From an uncultured Eggerthellaceae bacterium (GTDB lineage Bacteria; Actinomycetota; Coriobacteriia; Coriobacteriales; Eggerthellaceae), in contig CAIFEB010000003.1 of NCBI GenBank assembly GCA_903789375.1, forward strand, positions 94,611 through 158,610: DNA of 64,000 bases, read 5' to 3'. Shown here one piece after another: positions 48,500 to 57,401 of the stretch. The notes under the pieces are model-generated. The model did not search any database. It saw only the letters and a list, made by a program, of their open reading frames with translations, and had not been told where the DNA came from. The number at the start of each line of letters is the position of its first letter. Within the stretch, counting starts at the first letter, position 1. The position numbers were made by a program, and so were the translations under genes.

Positions 48500-49585
48500 C
48501 TACACCGCAGCTTCGAGCTTCTTGGCGCGCTCGGCCGCCTGCAGCGCCGTGATGAGATCGGCAAGGCCCGAGCCGCCGTTGCCCAGGAGCACGCCGCTGT
48601 ACGTTCCGTTGTAGCCGATGCGATGGTCGGTCACGCGGTCCTGCGGCGCGTTGTACGTGCGGATCTTCTCCGAACGGTCGCCCGTGCCGATCTGGCTGCG
48701 GCGCTCGGCACCCTCGGCGTCGCGCTGTTCCTGCAGCATCTTGTCGTACAGGCGGGCGCGCAGCACGGCCATGGCCGCGATCTTGTTCTGCAGCTGGGAC
48801 TTCTGGTCCTGCGACTGCACGACCAGGCCGGTCGGCAGGTGCGTGATGCGCACGGCGGAGTCGGTCGTGTTGACGCACTGGCCACCCGGGCCGCCGGCGC
48901 GGTACACGTCGATGCGCAGGTCCTCGGGCTTGATGTCCACTTCGACCTCGTCGGCCTCGGGAAGCACGGCCACCGTCGCCGTGGAGGTGTGGATGCGGCC
49001 CTGGCTCTCGGTCTTGGGAATGCGCTGAACGCGGTGCACGCCCGACTCGAACTTCATGTGCGAGTACACGCGGTCGCCCTTGACCTTGAACTGGATTTCC
49101 TTGTAGCCACCCGCGTCAGACGGGGACACGTCCAGAAGCTCGATCTTCCAGCCCTTGTCCGAGGCGAAGCGCTCGTACATCTTGAACAGGTCGCCTGCGA
49201 ACAGCGCGGCCTCGTCGCCGCCGGCGCCGGCGCGGATCTCGACGATGATGTCCTTCTCGTCCGCGGGGTCTGCCGGGATGAGCATGTACTTGATGTCCTC
49301 GGCGAGCTTGGGCAGCTCCTCCTCGATGCGCGCGATCTCCTCCTGAGCCAGCTCGCGCCCGTCGGGGTCATCGAGCAGCTCGCGCGCCGCCTCGAGGTCG
49401 TCCAAGTCGCTCAGGTACGCGCGCGCCTGCTTGACGAGCGGGCCCTGGTCGGCGTACTCCTTCGCCAGATGGTTGTATTCGTGCTGGTCGGCGATGACCG
49501 ACGGGTCGCTCATCTTCTCCTGGAGCTCCTCGTACGCCGAGACGATCTTCTCCAGCTTGCCCCTCATGTCGTTGTTCTCTGCCAT
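48500..49585 (-). CDS. prfA: Peptide chain release factor 1
   Basis: 361 aa, reading UAA and UAG. The GGQ motif [15 protein letters not shown] is the peptidyl-tRNA hydrolysis site; [19 protein letters not shown] precedes it, and [19 protein letters not shown] lies in the middle. Full length. The prfA-prmC pair is a conserved operon, and rpmE, often upstream, is not present. Confidence 0.97.
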   Translation of the reverse strand: MAENNDMRGKLEKIVSAYEELQEKMSDPSVIADQHEYNHLAKEYADQGPLVKQARAYLSDLDDLEAARELLDDPDGRELAQEEIARIEEELPKLAEDIKYMLIPADPADEKDIIVEIRAGAGGDEAALFAGDLFKMYERFASDKGWKIELLDVSPSDAGGYKEIQFKVKGDRVYSHMKFESGVHRVQRIPKTESQGRIHTSTATVAVLPEADEVEVDIKPEDLRIDVYRAGGPGGQCVNTTDSAVRITHLPTGLVVQSQDQKSQLQNKIAAMAVLRARLYDKMLQEQRDAEGAERRSQIGTGDRSEKIRTYNAPQDRVTDHRIGYNGTYSGVLLGNGGSGLADLITALQAAERAKKLEAAV

Positions 49586-49660
49586 GGTGATTTCCTTTGC
49601 GCTCGAATCGATGGAATCGCGGCGCAGCGCCGCGCTGACTGGATGCGGGGGTGAGGCCCG

Positions 49661-50602
49661 CTACCAGACTTCCATAAACTGAGCGGCGGATTCGGCAGCG
49701 CGCGCCCCGTCGGACGCGGCCGTGACGACCTGGCGCAACGGGGTCGTGCGCACGTCGCCTGCGGCGAACACGCCGCGCGCCGACGTGGCGAGCGTACGCT
49801 CGTCGGTGACGACGGCGCCCTGCTCGTTGAGCTTCACCTGACCGGCAAGGTAATCGGTGTTCGGGACGGTGCCGACCGCGACGAACACGCCCGCGACCGG
49901 AAGCGTGCGCTTCTCGCCCGTGGCGACGTCCTCGACGACGAGGCCCGAAAGCGCGCCCGCGTCGTCGGTCTCGAACGAGGCGGCCGTCGCGTTCCACACG
50001 CATTCGACGTTGTCGAGCGCGAAGAGCGCGTCCTGGTACGACTTGGCCGCGCGCAGGCTGTCGCGGCGGTGCACGACGTAGACGCGGCGGCACAGGCGCG
50101 CCAGGTAGACGGCGTCGCTCACGGCCGTGTCGCCGCCTCCGACGACCGCCACGTCGCGCCCGCGGAAGAAGCCGCCGTCGCAGGTGGCGCAGTACGACAC
50201 GCCGTGCCCGACGAGCTTGCCCTCGCCCGGGATGCCGAGATGGCGCGGATGCGCGCCCGACGCGATGACGACCGATTTGGCGTCGTAGACGCAATCGGCC
50301 GTGTAGACGAGCTTTGCATCGCCCGAGAAATCGACCCGGTCCACCGCTGCCGACTCGATGCGCGCGCCGAAGCGCTGCGCCTGGTTCTGCAGCGAGAACG
50401 CCAGTTCATAGCCGGCAAGCCCCTCGGCGAAGCCGGGATAGTTGTCCAGATGCGCGATCTGCGACAGCTGCCCGCCCGGTGCGCCCGCCTCGAGCACGAC
50501 CGGCTCGAACCCGGCGCGGCCGGCGTACACCGCCGCCGACAGCCCCGCAGGGCCGGCGCCGATGATGAGCACGTCGCAGCTCACGTGTTGAAGTTCCGTC
50601 AT
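49661..50602 (-). CDS. trxB: Thioredoxin reductase
   Basis: 313 aa FAD/NADPH flavoenzyme. FAD-binding GAGPAGLSAAVYAGRAG near residues 15-31, redox pair YCATCDGG (C138, C141), NADPH-binding VVGGGDTAVSDA and the FAD-binding GVFAAGDVRT. The ATG at 50602 has AAAAGGGG five bases upstream; an earlier in-frame ATG at 50647 lacks family homology. Its thioredoxin partner may be the gene at 60018. The gap to prfA is 75 bases. Confidence 0.95.
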   Translation of the reverse strand: MTELQHVSCDVLIIGAGPAGLSAAVYAGRAGFEPVVLEAGAPGGQLSQIAHLDNYPGFAEGLAGYELAFSLQNQAQRFGARIESAAVDRVDFSGDAKLVYTADCVYDAKSVVIASGAHPRHLGIPGEGKLVGHGVSYCATCDGGFFRGRDVAVVGGGDTAVSDAVYLARLCRRVYVVHRRDSLRAAKSYQDALFALDNVECVWNATAASFETDDAGALSGLVVEDVATGEKRTLPVAGVFVAVGTVPNTDYLAGQVKLNEQGAVVTDERTLATSARGVFAAGDVRTTPLRQVVTAASDGARAAESAAQFMEVW

Positions 50603-50843
50603 GGTGTCCCCTTTTGGGTGAGCGCCTGCACCGCACGCGTTTTGCATGCCGCCGCGCAGGCGATGGATGTATCCGCATCAGTATACGGCATGCGACCGCA
50701 CTGCATGCGTTCCGTCAACGAACCTTCAACGTGTGCCTACGACGCAGCCGGTCCCAGCGGAATCGCCCGTTCGGCAGCTCGCATGCCAGGGGAGCGGAGG
50801 CGCGCGAAGCCTTCTGCGTGCCGCGGCGCCAACGACCTTCGCG

Positions 50844-51221
50844 CTAGCGCGTCTTCACCACGTAGTAGCCCGCGCCCGTGATGGCGCCCTCGAGCTTGGC
50901 CGCATCGATCGGGGACTTGCTCAGTACGTGGGCGCTTCCCTGCTCGAGCGACACGCGCGCCAGCACGCCATCGAGCGCGTTGAGGGCGTTTTCAACCCGC
51001 GTGACGCAGTTCGCGCAGGTCATGCCGCTGACCTTGATATCGGTTTCGTAGGGGTAGTGGCTCTCGTCGCGATCGGCCACCTTGACCTTCTTGATGGACG
51101 CGCCGTCTCCCCCGCCGCCGCAGCAGCCGCCGTCGCCGCGGCCGACCTTGGCCATGTGGCGGGCGGCGGGGATGCAGATGGCGATGACGATGACGAGGAT
51201 GACGAGGGTTCCGATGTTCAT
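50844..51221 (-). CDS. Membrane-anchored heavy-metal-associated (HMA) domain protein
   Basis: 125 aa. An N-terminal transmembrane segment (about 4-20), a CCGGGG motif (33-38) like the Cys-rich anchors seen near FeoB, a linker, and an HMA domain with GMTCANCVTRVENAL (C69, C72), the copper-binding motif of CopZ and of P-type ATPase N-termini. It could be a tethered copper chaperone or sensor; no ATPase, CsoR or CopY is adjacent. ATG with AAGGAG five bases away. Substrate metal unproven. Confidence 0.85.
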   Translation of the reverse strand: MNIGTLVILVIVIAICIPAARHMAKVGRGDGGCCGGGGDGASIKKVKVADRDESHYPYETDIKVSGMTCANCVTRVENALNALDGVLARVSLEQGSAHVLSKSPIDAAKLEGAITGAGYYVVKTR

Positions 51222-51332
51222 GGCGACTCCTTGGTTGCTCCGATGTATCGCCGCCATGTTAGCACAGGAAAACTCAAGTGATAGCCGCCGTAAACTTTCC
51301 CCAACCGAGCGGAAGAGCCCGACTATCCGCGG

Positions 51333-51356
51333 AAGCCGCCAAGCCGCCAAGCCGTC
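51333..51356. repeat. 8-bp tandem repeat, three copies
   Basis: AAGCCGCC at 51333-51340 and 51341-51348, AAGCCGTC at 51349-51356, about 110 bases upstream of the HMA gene start. Confidence 0.7.
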
Positions 51357-51531
51357 AAGGTTGCTCCTCCCGACAGCGCACCTCGGCGCCGCGCGCCGCG
51401 GCCGCGTTCGGCCCTTCGAAAGCGGCGCTCGATTGCTGCATTGCGCCCCTTGCGCGCTGGGGCGAAATCCTCGTCGCGGCGTGCGGGGCCGACCCCCTGG
51501 GACGCACGGGCTTTCCGTCCCATTGAAACGA

Positions 51532-51571
51532 AAAGCCCGCCTGCGAACGCGATGGATCGCAGGCGGGCTTT
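51532..51571 (-). terminator. Terminator of the purine permease gene
   Basis: A 15-bp perfect stem (51532-51546 with 51557-51571, loop 10) is followed on the minus strand by CTTTTCGTTTC. It lies about 220 bases past the permease stop. Confidence 0.8.
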
Positions 51572-51794
51572 ATAACCCGGTGGCTCTCTCTGGCTTCGTT
51601 GCCGCAGAGCGTCGAAGCCGTATGACGCCCTGGCTCTGGGGAGCGATAATTCAGCGGCGCATCGGTTTCCCGTCACCGCACGTCAAAGGCCGCGCGATAT
51701 CGAACGGAGCAACCCAAGGTGGCATGGTGCCGAACTGCGCGCTCCAAGCCAGCGCAGCGCCGCACCGTGCGCGTCGCCGAAACAGGTGCCTTCC

Positions 51795-53126
51795 CTACTG
51801 CAGGACGAACATGATCAAGAACGCCGCTGCCGCCACCCACATGAGCGGCTTGACGTCGCGGGCCTCGCCCTTGACCGTCTTGATGATGCAGTAGCTGATG
51901 AAGCCGAGGCCGATGCCGTTCGTGATCGAGTACGTGAACGGAATGGCCACGATAGTGATGAACGCCGGGAACGCGTCCTCGATACGCGTCCAATCGATGT
52001 CACCGATGTTCGTCATCATGAGATAGCCGACGACGGTCAGAGCGCCGCACGTCGCCGCGCTCGAGACCATGCCCACGATCGGCGCGAAGAACGCGAAGAC
52101 GATGAACAGGATGCCTATGACGATGTTGGAGAAGCCGGTGCGCGCGCCCGCAGATGCGCCTGACGTCGATTCGACGAACGTCGTGATGGAACTGGCGCCC
52201 ACGAAACCGCCGACGGCCGCGGCGACGGAGTCCACCATCAGGATGGGCTGGATGTCTGCGATATCGCCCTTCTCATCGACGAAGTCGGCCTGCTTGCCGA
52301 CGGCGACGACGGTGCCCATGGTGTCGAAGAAGTCGCTCATGAGCAGCGAGAACACGAACAGGAGCAGCGCCGGGGTGACGAAGACCTGGATGATGGCCAT
52401 GCTGCCCGTCTGCGGGTCGGTCTGGAACGGCGCGGCGAAGGCGCTGAAGTCCAGGCCGAAGTTCCAGTTTGTCGGCAGCGCGGTCACGCCGAGCGGGATG
52501 CCGACGATGGTGGCCACCACGATGGCGATGAGCAGGCCACCTTTGACGTCGAGAGCCGTGAGGATGACCGCGACCAGAATCGACACCAGCGATACGATGC
52601 ACGTCGGCGATTTGAGGTCGCCCAGACCGAGCAGGTTGGACTGGTCGCTGACGATGATGCCGCCGCCCTTGAGACCGATGAAGGCGATGAACAGGCCGAT
52701 GCCGATGCCGATGGCGAGCCTCAGGCTGACCGGGATCGCGTCCATGATCGCCTTGCGCAGACCGCAGACGACCAGGATCGTGATGACGGCGCCTTCGAGA
52801 AACACCACGGCCATGGCAACGCGCCAATCGACCCCAAGGCCGGTGGCACCGCACAGCGTGAACGCGACGATGGCGTTGACGCCCATGCCGCTTGCCAGAG
52901 CGAGCGGGCGGTTGGCGACAAGGCCCATGACGATGGTCATGAGCGCGGCGCCGAAGCACGTGGCCGTGAGGGCCGCGTTGAACGGCACGCCCGCCGCCGC
53001 GAGGAACGTCGGGTTGACGGCGATGATGTACGCCATCGCGAGAAACGTCGTCAAACCGCCGATGACCTCGGTTCCGACTGTGCTCCCCCGCTCCTTTATC
53101 TTGAAGAACGATTCTATTGACTCCAC
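51795..53126 (-). CDS. NCS2-family purine permease (AzgA-like)
   Basis: 443 aa polytopic membrane protein for uptake of adenine, guanine or hypoxanthine. ERGSTVGTEVIGGLTTFLAM start, NAIVAFTLCGATGLGVDWR, DFFDTMGTVVAVGKQADFVD and SITTFVESTSGASAGARTGF with the Glu of the AzgA/PbuG branch. The GTG at 53126 with AAGGAAGGGGAG upstream is chosen; the frame runs open to 53405 without homology. It probably works with purine salvage (PNP in the window). A TATAAT lies about 95 bases upstream. No purine riboswitch fold was recognised in the leader. Confidence 0.93.
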   Translation of the reverse strand: MESIESFFKIKERGSTVGTEVIGGLTTFLAMAYIIAVNPTFLAAAGVPFNAALTATCFGAALMTIVMGLVANRPLALASGMGVNAIVAFTLCGATGLGVDWRVAMAVVFLEGAVITILVVCGLRKAIMDAIPVSLRLAIGIGIGLFIAFIGLKGGGIIVSDQSNLLGLGDLKSPTCIVSLVSILVAVILTALDVKGGLLIAIVVATIVGIPLGVTALPTNWNFGLDFSAFAAPFQTDPQTGSMAIIQVFVTPALLLFVFSLLMSDFFDTMGTVVAVGKQADFVDEKGDIADIQPILMVDSVAAAVGGFVGASSITTFVESTSGASAGARTGFSNIVIGILFIVFAFFAPIVGMVSSAATCGALTVVGYLMMTNIGDIDWTRIEDAFPAFITIVAIPFTYSITNGIGLGFISYCIIKTVKGEARDVKPLMWVAAAAFLIMFVLQ

Positions 53127-53219
53127 GTGCTCCCCTTCCTTCCGCTGACCCGATTCGAAGCCGCCCCGCACGCGCAAACGAGCGGCCTCGGAGCGATTGC
53201 CGTGGACAAACGCGCGCTC

Positions 53220-53225
53220 ATTATA
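53220..53225 (-). promoter_or_regulatory. Candidate -10 of the purine permease gene
   Basis: TATAAT on the minus strand, complement of 53220-53225. The -35 at 17 bases (GCTGTG) is poor. Confidence 0.4.
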
Positions 53226-53268
53226 CCGTTGCGCGAGGTCAGCACAGCGCACAAAGCCGATAGGCGCA

Positions 53269-53306
53269 CGCAACGGTGCGGCGTCCGCGGATGCCGCACC
53301 GTTGCG
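53269..53306. repeat. 14-bp perfect inverted repeat upstream of the permease promoter
   Basis: CGCAACGGTGCGGC at 53269-53282 pairs exactly with 53293-53306 (loop 10). No T-tract on either side, so it is not an obvious terminator. The first eight bases recur beside the permease -10. Confidence 0.7.
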
Positions 53307-53783
53307 CCATCGACAGCCCGGGCGCCCCCGCGGACGCTGCGAGCGCCTCATGACCAGTCGCCGACGCCCCATCGCCTCACGGCGCCTGCGCACGAACGCA
53401 CGCAAACGCCAGCCGACGCACCGCGCGTTGCCGCGCCACGTCGATCAGCACCGCGGCGGACCGCCCCGGCCGGCGTCCCAACCTTCCGTATATGCATTCG
53501 TTCTTCGTGCACCTGCGCGCACCACGCACGCCGATGAGTTTGCCGCGTGTACGACCGCGCCGGGAGCATGCTCGAAACCGCACCTGCGCGCCCCTCACTC
53601 GCGCGCACCTGCCCGCGTCGAAGCGCGTCCTGCCGTTCGCCGAATCTGAAAAAAATTTCCGCCGCACGACGCGCCCGCAGCCTTCTGCGGCCCTGAGCGG
53701 GACTTTAGCCACATCCTCGAATTTCGTGTGAAGAAACACGCCCGACCTTGATTTTCCGGCTTAAATCGCTGACCTGCATATAT

Positions 53784-53828
53784 ACACCATTTTGCGCGTT
53801 GTCTGGATTCAACCACAACATCTTGTGC
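53784..53828 (+). promoter_or_regulatory. NrdR-type boxes upstream of nrdD
   Basis: CCACAACATCTTGTGC (53813-53828) matches the NrdR box pattern (acaCwAtATaTwGtgt) at about 13 of 16 positions. A weaker second site (53784-53799) lies 29 bases upstream. Pairs of boxes at roughly three helical turns are typical of NrdR control of ribonucleotide reductase genes. Confidence 0.6.
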
Positions 53829-53834
53829 CTCGGC

Positions 53835-53863
53835 TTCACTTTCACCGCCGGTTGCCCTATGAT
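53835..53863 (+). promoter_or_regulatory. Promoter of nrdD
   Basis: TTCACT (53835-53840), 17-base spacer, TATGAT (53858-53863). It starts seven bases downstream of the NrdR-like box. Transcription would begin near 53870, leaving a leader of about 138 bases. Confidence 0.55.
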
Positions 53864-54007
53864 GGGTTCACCGAACGACGAAGGCGGGGGCTGCGGTGCC
53901 CGCGCCTTCTCCTTCCAACTACCAACCAACTACAGCGAACCAAGAAACGACGCGTTCTCCCAAGCGCGCCTGCAGGGACAGCTCACTTCGAAAGGATGTC
54001 GCGGCAC

Positions 54008-56230
54008 ATGAAGATCATCAAGCGCAACGGCTCGGAAGTCGAATTCGACGTCGCCAAGATCGCCAACGCCATCTCCTCAGCCAACAAGGAAGTGCCCGAG
54101 GAGGAGCGTCTGACCGAGCGTCAGGTCATGTACGCGTCCGCCAACGTCGCCGACCTGTGCGCCAACGCGGGCCACACCGTGTCGGTCGAAGAGGTCCAGG
54201 ACATGGTGGAGGACGAGATCATGCGCCTCGACAAGTACGAGGTCGCACGCAAGTACATCATCTACCGCTACCTCCAGAACCAGCGTCGTCAGAAGAACAC
54301 CACCGACGACAAGGTGCTCGCCCTCATCGAGTGCAACAACGAAGAGGTGAAGCAGGAGAACTCCAACAAGAACCCCACCGTCGTGTCCGTCCAGCGCGAC
54401 TACATGGCCGGCGAGGTGTCCAAGGACCTGGCCATGCGCACGCTTCTGCCCGCAGACGTCGTCGAGGCGCACCGCGAGGGCATCATCCACTTCCATGACG
54501 CCGACTACTTCGCCCAGCACATGCACAACTGCGACCTGGTCAACCTCGAGGACATGCTGCAAAACGGCACCGTCATCTCCGGCACGCTGATCGAGAAGCC
54601 CCACAGCTTCTCGACCGCCTGCAACATCGCCACGCAGATCATCGCGCAGGTCGCTTCCAGCCAGTACGGCGGCCAGTCCATCTCGCTGGCCCACCTGGCC
54701 CCGTTCGTCGACGTCTCGCGCAAGAAGATCCGCCGCCAGGTGCTCGACGAAATCAACAAGCTCGGCTTCGAGTCCAACACCGACCACGTCGACGAGGTCG
54801 TCGAGGACCGTCTGCGCGACGAGATCCGCCGCGGCGTCCAGACCATCCAGTACCAGGTGGTCACGCTGATGACGACCAACGGCCAGGCGCCGTTCGTCAC
54901 CGTGTTCATGTACCTCAACGAGGCCAAGAACGAGTCCGAGAAGCACGATCTGGCCATGATCATCGAGGAGATGCTGCGCCAGCGCTACGAGGGCGTCAAG
55001 AACGAGCAGGGCGTCTGGATCACGCCGGCGTTCCCCAAGCTCATCTACGTGCTCGAGCCCGACAACATCACCGAGGACCAGCCGTACTTCTACCTGACCA
55101 AGATGGCGGCGAAGTGCACGGCAAAGCGCATGGTGCCCGACTACATCTCCGAGAAGAAGATGTTCGAGCTGAAGCTGTCCAAGGGCGAGAAGCCCGGCGA
55201 GGGCGATTGCTACACCTGCATGGGCTGCCGCAGCTTCCTGACGCCCGACCGCTCCGGCAACGGCTACGACAACGTCGCCAACGCCGGCAACTACGAGCCG
55301 GGCAAGCCGAAGTACTACGGCCGCTTCAATCAGGGCGTCGTCACCATTAACCTGCCCGACGTGGCGCTCACGTCCGGCGGCGATATGGACAAGTTCTGGG
55401 AGGTCTTCGACGAGCGCCTGGAGCTGTGCCACAAGGCCCTCATGTGCCGCCACAACCGTCTGAAGGGCACGCTGTCCGACGCTGCCCCGATCCTGTGGCA
55501 GTACGGCGCCCTCGCGCGTCTGAAGAAGGGCGAGACCATCGACAAGCTGCTGTACGGCGGTTACTCCACCATCAGCCTGGGCTACGCGGGCCTGTACGAG
55601 TGCGTGAAGTACATGACCGGCCACAGCCACACCGATCCGGAGGCGACGCCGTTCGCGCTCGAGGTCATGCAGCACATGAATGACAAGTGCGCGGCGTGGA
55701 AGGCCGAGCACAACATCGACTTCTCGCTGTACGGCACGCCGCTCGAGTCCACCACGTACAAGTTCGCCAAGGCCCTGCAGCGCCGCTTCGGCATCATCAA
55801 GGGCATCACCGACCACGGCTACATCACGAACAGCTACCACGTGAACGTGCGCGAGAACATCGACGCCTTCACCAAGCTCAAGTTCGAGAGCGAGTTCCAG
55901 CGCCTGTCCCCGGGCGGCGCCATCAGCTACATCGAGGTGCCCGACATGCAGGACAACCTCGAGGCGGTCGTGCGCGTGATGCAGTACATTTACGACAACA
56001 TCATGTACGCCGAGCTGAACACCAAGAGCGACTACTGCCAGGCCTGCGGCTACGACGGCGAAATCCAGATCGTCGAGGACGACGGCAAGCTGGTGTGGGA
56101 ATGCCCGAACTGCGGCAACCGCGACCAGGACAAGCTCAACGTCGCCCGCCGCACCTGCGGATACATCGGCACGCAGTTCTGGAACCAGGGCCGCACCGAG
56201 GAAATCCGCGACCGTGTGATGCATCTGTAG
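54008..56230 (+). CDS. nrdD: Anaerobic ribonucleoside-triphosphate reductase (class III)
   Basis: 740 aa oxygen-sensitive glycyl-radical enzyme reducing NTPs to dNTPs. An ATP-cone at the N-terminus (KIIKRNGSEVEFDVAKIANA), substrate-binding motifs including FHDADYFAQHMHNCDLVNL, catalytic Cys in CYTCMGCRSF (401-410), a zinc site C677/C680/C699/C702 and the glycyl radical RRTCGYIG (G718). The ATG at 54008 is chosen; a nearer in-frame ATG at 53996 overlaps the ribosome-binding site. Followed by its activase nrdG. No class I or II reductase is in the window. Confidence 0.97.
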   Translation: MKIIKRNGSEVEFDVAKIANAISSANKEVPEEERLTERQVMYASANVADLCANAGHTVSVEEVQDMVEDEIMRLDKYEVARKYIIYRYLQNQRRQKNTTDDKVLALIECNNEEVKQENSNKNPTVVSVQRDYMAGEVSKDLAMRTLLPADVVEAHREGIIHFHDADYFAQHMHNCDLVNLEDMLQNGTVISGTLIEKPHSFSTACNIATQIIAQVASSQYGGQSISLAHLAPFVDVSRKKIRRQVLDEINKLGFESNTDHVDEVVEDRLRDEIRRGVQTIQYQVVTLMTTNGQAPFVTVFMYLNEAKNESEKHDLAMIIEEMLRQRYEGVKNEQGVWITPAFPKLIYVLEPDNITEDQPYFYLTKMAAKCTAKRMVPDYISEKKMFELKLSKGEKPGEGDCYTCMGCRSFLTPDRSGNGYDNVANAGNYEPGKPKYYGRFNQGVVTINLPDVALTSGGDMDKFWEVFDERLELCHKALMCRHNRLKGTLSDAAPILWQYGALARLKKGETIDKLLYGGYSTISLGYAGLYECVKYMTGHSHTDPEATPFALEVMQHMNDKCAAWKAEHNIDFSLYGTPLESTTYKFAKALQRRFGIIKGITDHGYITNSYHVNVRENIDAFTKLKFESEFQRLSPGGAISYIEVPDMQDNLEAVVRVMQYIYDNIMYAELNTKSDYCQACGYDGEIQIVEDDGKLVWECPNCGNRDQDKLNVARRTCGYIGTQFWNQGRTEEIRDRVMHL

Positions 56231-56242
56231 GAACGCAGCGCC

Positions 56243-56298
56243 GCACGGGGGAACATGCACGCTCCGGCGTTCCCCCGTGCATGGCGGAACGCCGGAGC
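56243..56298 (+). promoter_or_regulatory. Two overlapping hairpins between nrdD and nrdG
   Basis: Hairpin 1 pairs 56243-56254 with 56269-56280 (12 bp, perfect). Hairpin 2 pairs 56261-56273 with 56286-56298 (13 bp, perfect). They share 56269-56273 and so cannot form together. Position just after the nrdD stop. Confidence 0.6.
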
Positions 56299-56390
56299 GC
56301 AGGGGATGCGATGCCGGCATCTGCCGATTTCGCGTGCGCCGGCGTGCCACGCACGCATCGCACGCGCTACCATGAACTGAACGAGATTCG

Positions 56391-56417
56391 AAGGGGGTCG
56401 GTTCCGCCGACCCCCTT
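56391..56417 (+). promoter_or_regulatory. Strong hairpin upstream of nrdG
   Basis: An 11-bp perfect stem (56391-56401 with 56407-56417, loop TTCCG) lies 49 bases before the nrdG start. It has no T-tract and so may be an mRNA processing or stability element. Confidence 0.5.
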
Positions 56418-56466
56418 GCTCTGCCATCGCGCGATGCGCAGGCACATAACCGAGAGGGGGAGCCTC

Positions 56467-57024
56467 ATGAACTTCGGGAACGTCAAGTACTGCGACATCG
56501 CCAACGGCATCGGCGTGCGCACGTCTTTGTTCGTGTCGGGATGCACTCACCACTGCCCCGGCTGCTTTCAGCCCGAGACCTGGGATTTCGCATACGGCAA
56601 GCCGTTTTCGGGCAAGGTGGCAAACGAGGTTCTGAACAGCCTCGAACCCGGCTACGTCGACGGCCTCACCGTGCTCGGAGGCGAGCCGATGGAGCCCGCC
56701 AACCAGCAGGTGCTCGCCAACTTTCTGGAGCAGGTGCGCGATCGGTTCCCCAACAAGGGCATCTGGATGTACACCGGCGACGTCTACGAGGACCTCATCG
56801 ATCCGCGCAGCCCCCGCCACACCGACGCTACCGACCGCGTCCTCGCCTGCCTCGACGTGCTCGTCGACGGCCCCTTCGAGCAGGAGAACAAGGACATCAC
56901 GCTGCGCTTCCGCGGATCGTCCAACCAGCGGCTTATCGACGTGCCGAAAACCCGCGCGGCCGGCACGGTCGTGCTGTGGGAGGACGATCCCGTCTTCGCC
57001 TCGCACGAGATGCCCGCGCGCTAG
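56467..57024 (+). CDS. nrdG: Anaerobic ribonucleotide reductase activating protein
   Basis: 185 aa radical-SAM activase that makes the glycyl radical on NrdD. 4Fe-4S motif GCTHHCPGC (C26, C30, C33), LTVLGGEPMEPAN for SAM binding, then WMYTGDVYEDL and DVLVDGPFE. GAGGGGGAG precedes the ATG; the frame is open upstream but only this start gives the family N-terminus. Spacing to nrdD is 236 bases. Confidence 0.96.
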   Translation: MNFGNVKYCDIANGIGVRTSLFVSGCTHHCPGCFQPETWDFAYGKPFSGKVANEVLNSLEPGYVDGLTVLGGEPMEPANQQVLANFLEQVRDRFPNKGIWMYTGDVYEDLIDPRSPRHTDATDRVLACLDVLVDGPFEQENKDITLRFRGSSNQRLIDVPKTRAAGTVVLWEDDPVFASHEMPAR

Positions 57025-57094
57025 GGCGTCTATCCCCTCGCAGGATGCCCACATGCCGAGGGTCATTCGCCCCTCGATCATCACGCCTTCACAC

Positions 57095-57135
57095 GCGCCG
57101 ACCCGCAAGGCACGCCTCGCGGGTCGGCGCTTTTT
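57095..57135 (+). terminator. Terminator of nrdD-nrdG
   Basis: A 12-bp perfect stem (57095-57106 with 57119-57130, loop 12) followed by TTTTT. Confidence 0.9.
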
Positions 57136-57222
57136 CACGTTTATCGCACCCATGCAACTCCCAACGCGACAAGGCTTCGACAAAACACGCCGATCCGCAA
57201 GCATCGACGCGCGGCGCATGAG

Positions 57223-57253
57223 CAAAGCGTCTCCCCTCAAGGGTTACGCTTTG
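57223..57253 (+). promoter_or_regulatory. Leader hairpin upstream of the UPF0261 gene
   Basis: CAAAGCGT (57223-57230) pairs with ACGCTTTG (57246-57253). An alternative pairing, CTCAAGGGT (57235-57243) with ACCCTTTGAG near 57287-57296, would compete with it. A role as a switch is speculative. Confidence 0.35.
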
Positions 57254-57401
57254 CGTACAACGTACGTCCTCCCCTCCTGCGGTGCTACCCTTTGAGTCGG
57301 CGCGCATACAAAACTGCTGCGATGAGCCGGGTCGGGTTTCAACCCAGCCCCCAGCGCTGCGTGACGCCAAACTCCAACCGCGAAGCAAGGAGGACAATTT
57401 C

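Larger units (their letters stand above)
51222..51794. other. Intergenic region between the HMA gene and the purine permease
   Basis: 573 bases. Contains the terminator of the permease gene (51532-51571) and an 8-base tandem (AAGCCGCC x2, AAGCCGTC) at 51333-51356 in the HMA-gene leader. Readable frames here are Arg/Gly/Ala-rich and not credible. Confidence 0.5.
53127..54007. other. Divergent intergenic region permease/nrdD
   Basis: 881 bases, the longest gene-free stretch here. From left: permease leader and promoter (53220-53225), a 14-bp perfect hairpin (53269-53306), an unassigned GC-rich part with a small CCGCAG/CTGCGG hairpin near 53680, then two NrdR-like boxes and the nrdD promoter. 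Small open frames are Arg-rich and rejected. No known RNA gene was recognised. Confidence 0.5.
57025..57401. other. Intergenic region nrdG/UPF0261 gene
   Basis: 377 bases. Contains the nrdG terminator (57095-57135) and a folded leader of the UPF0261 gene (8-bp stem 57223-57230 with 57246-57253). No gene. Confidence 0.5.

Noticed and set aside
47126..49654. 842-codon plus-strand frame opposite prmC and prfA
   Set aside because: Shadow of two certain genes.
51323..51676. 117-codon minus-strand frame between the permease and HMA genes
   Set aside because: Spans the permease terminator and has Arg/Gly/Ala-rich shadow-like composition.
53127..53220. Purine riboswitch in the purine permease leader
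   Set aside because: Too short and lacks the conserved three-way-junction core sequence.
53492..53731. Small plus-strand frame in the permease-nrdD gap
   Set aside because: Arg/Pro-rich, no ribosome-binding site, no recognisable homology.
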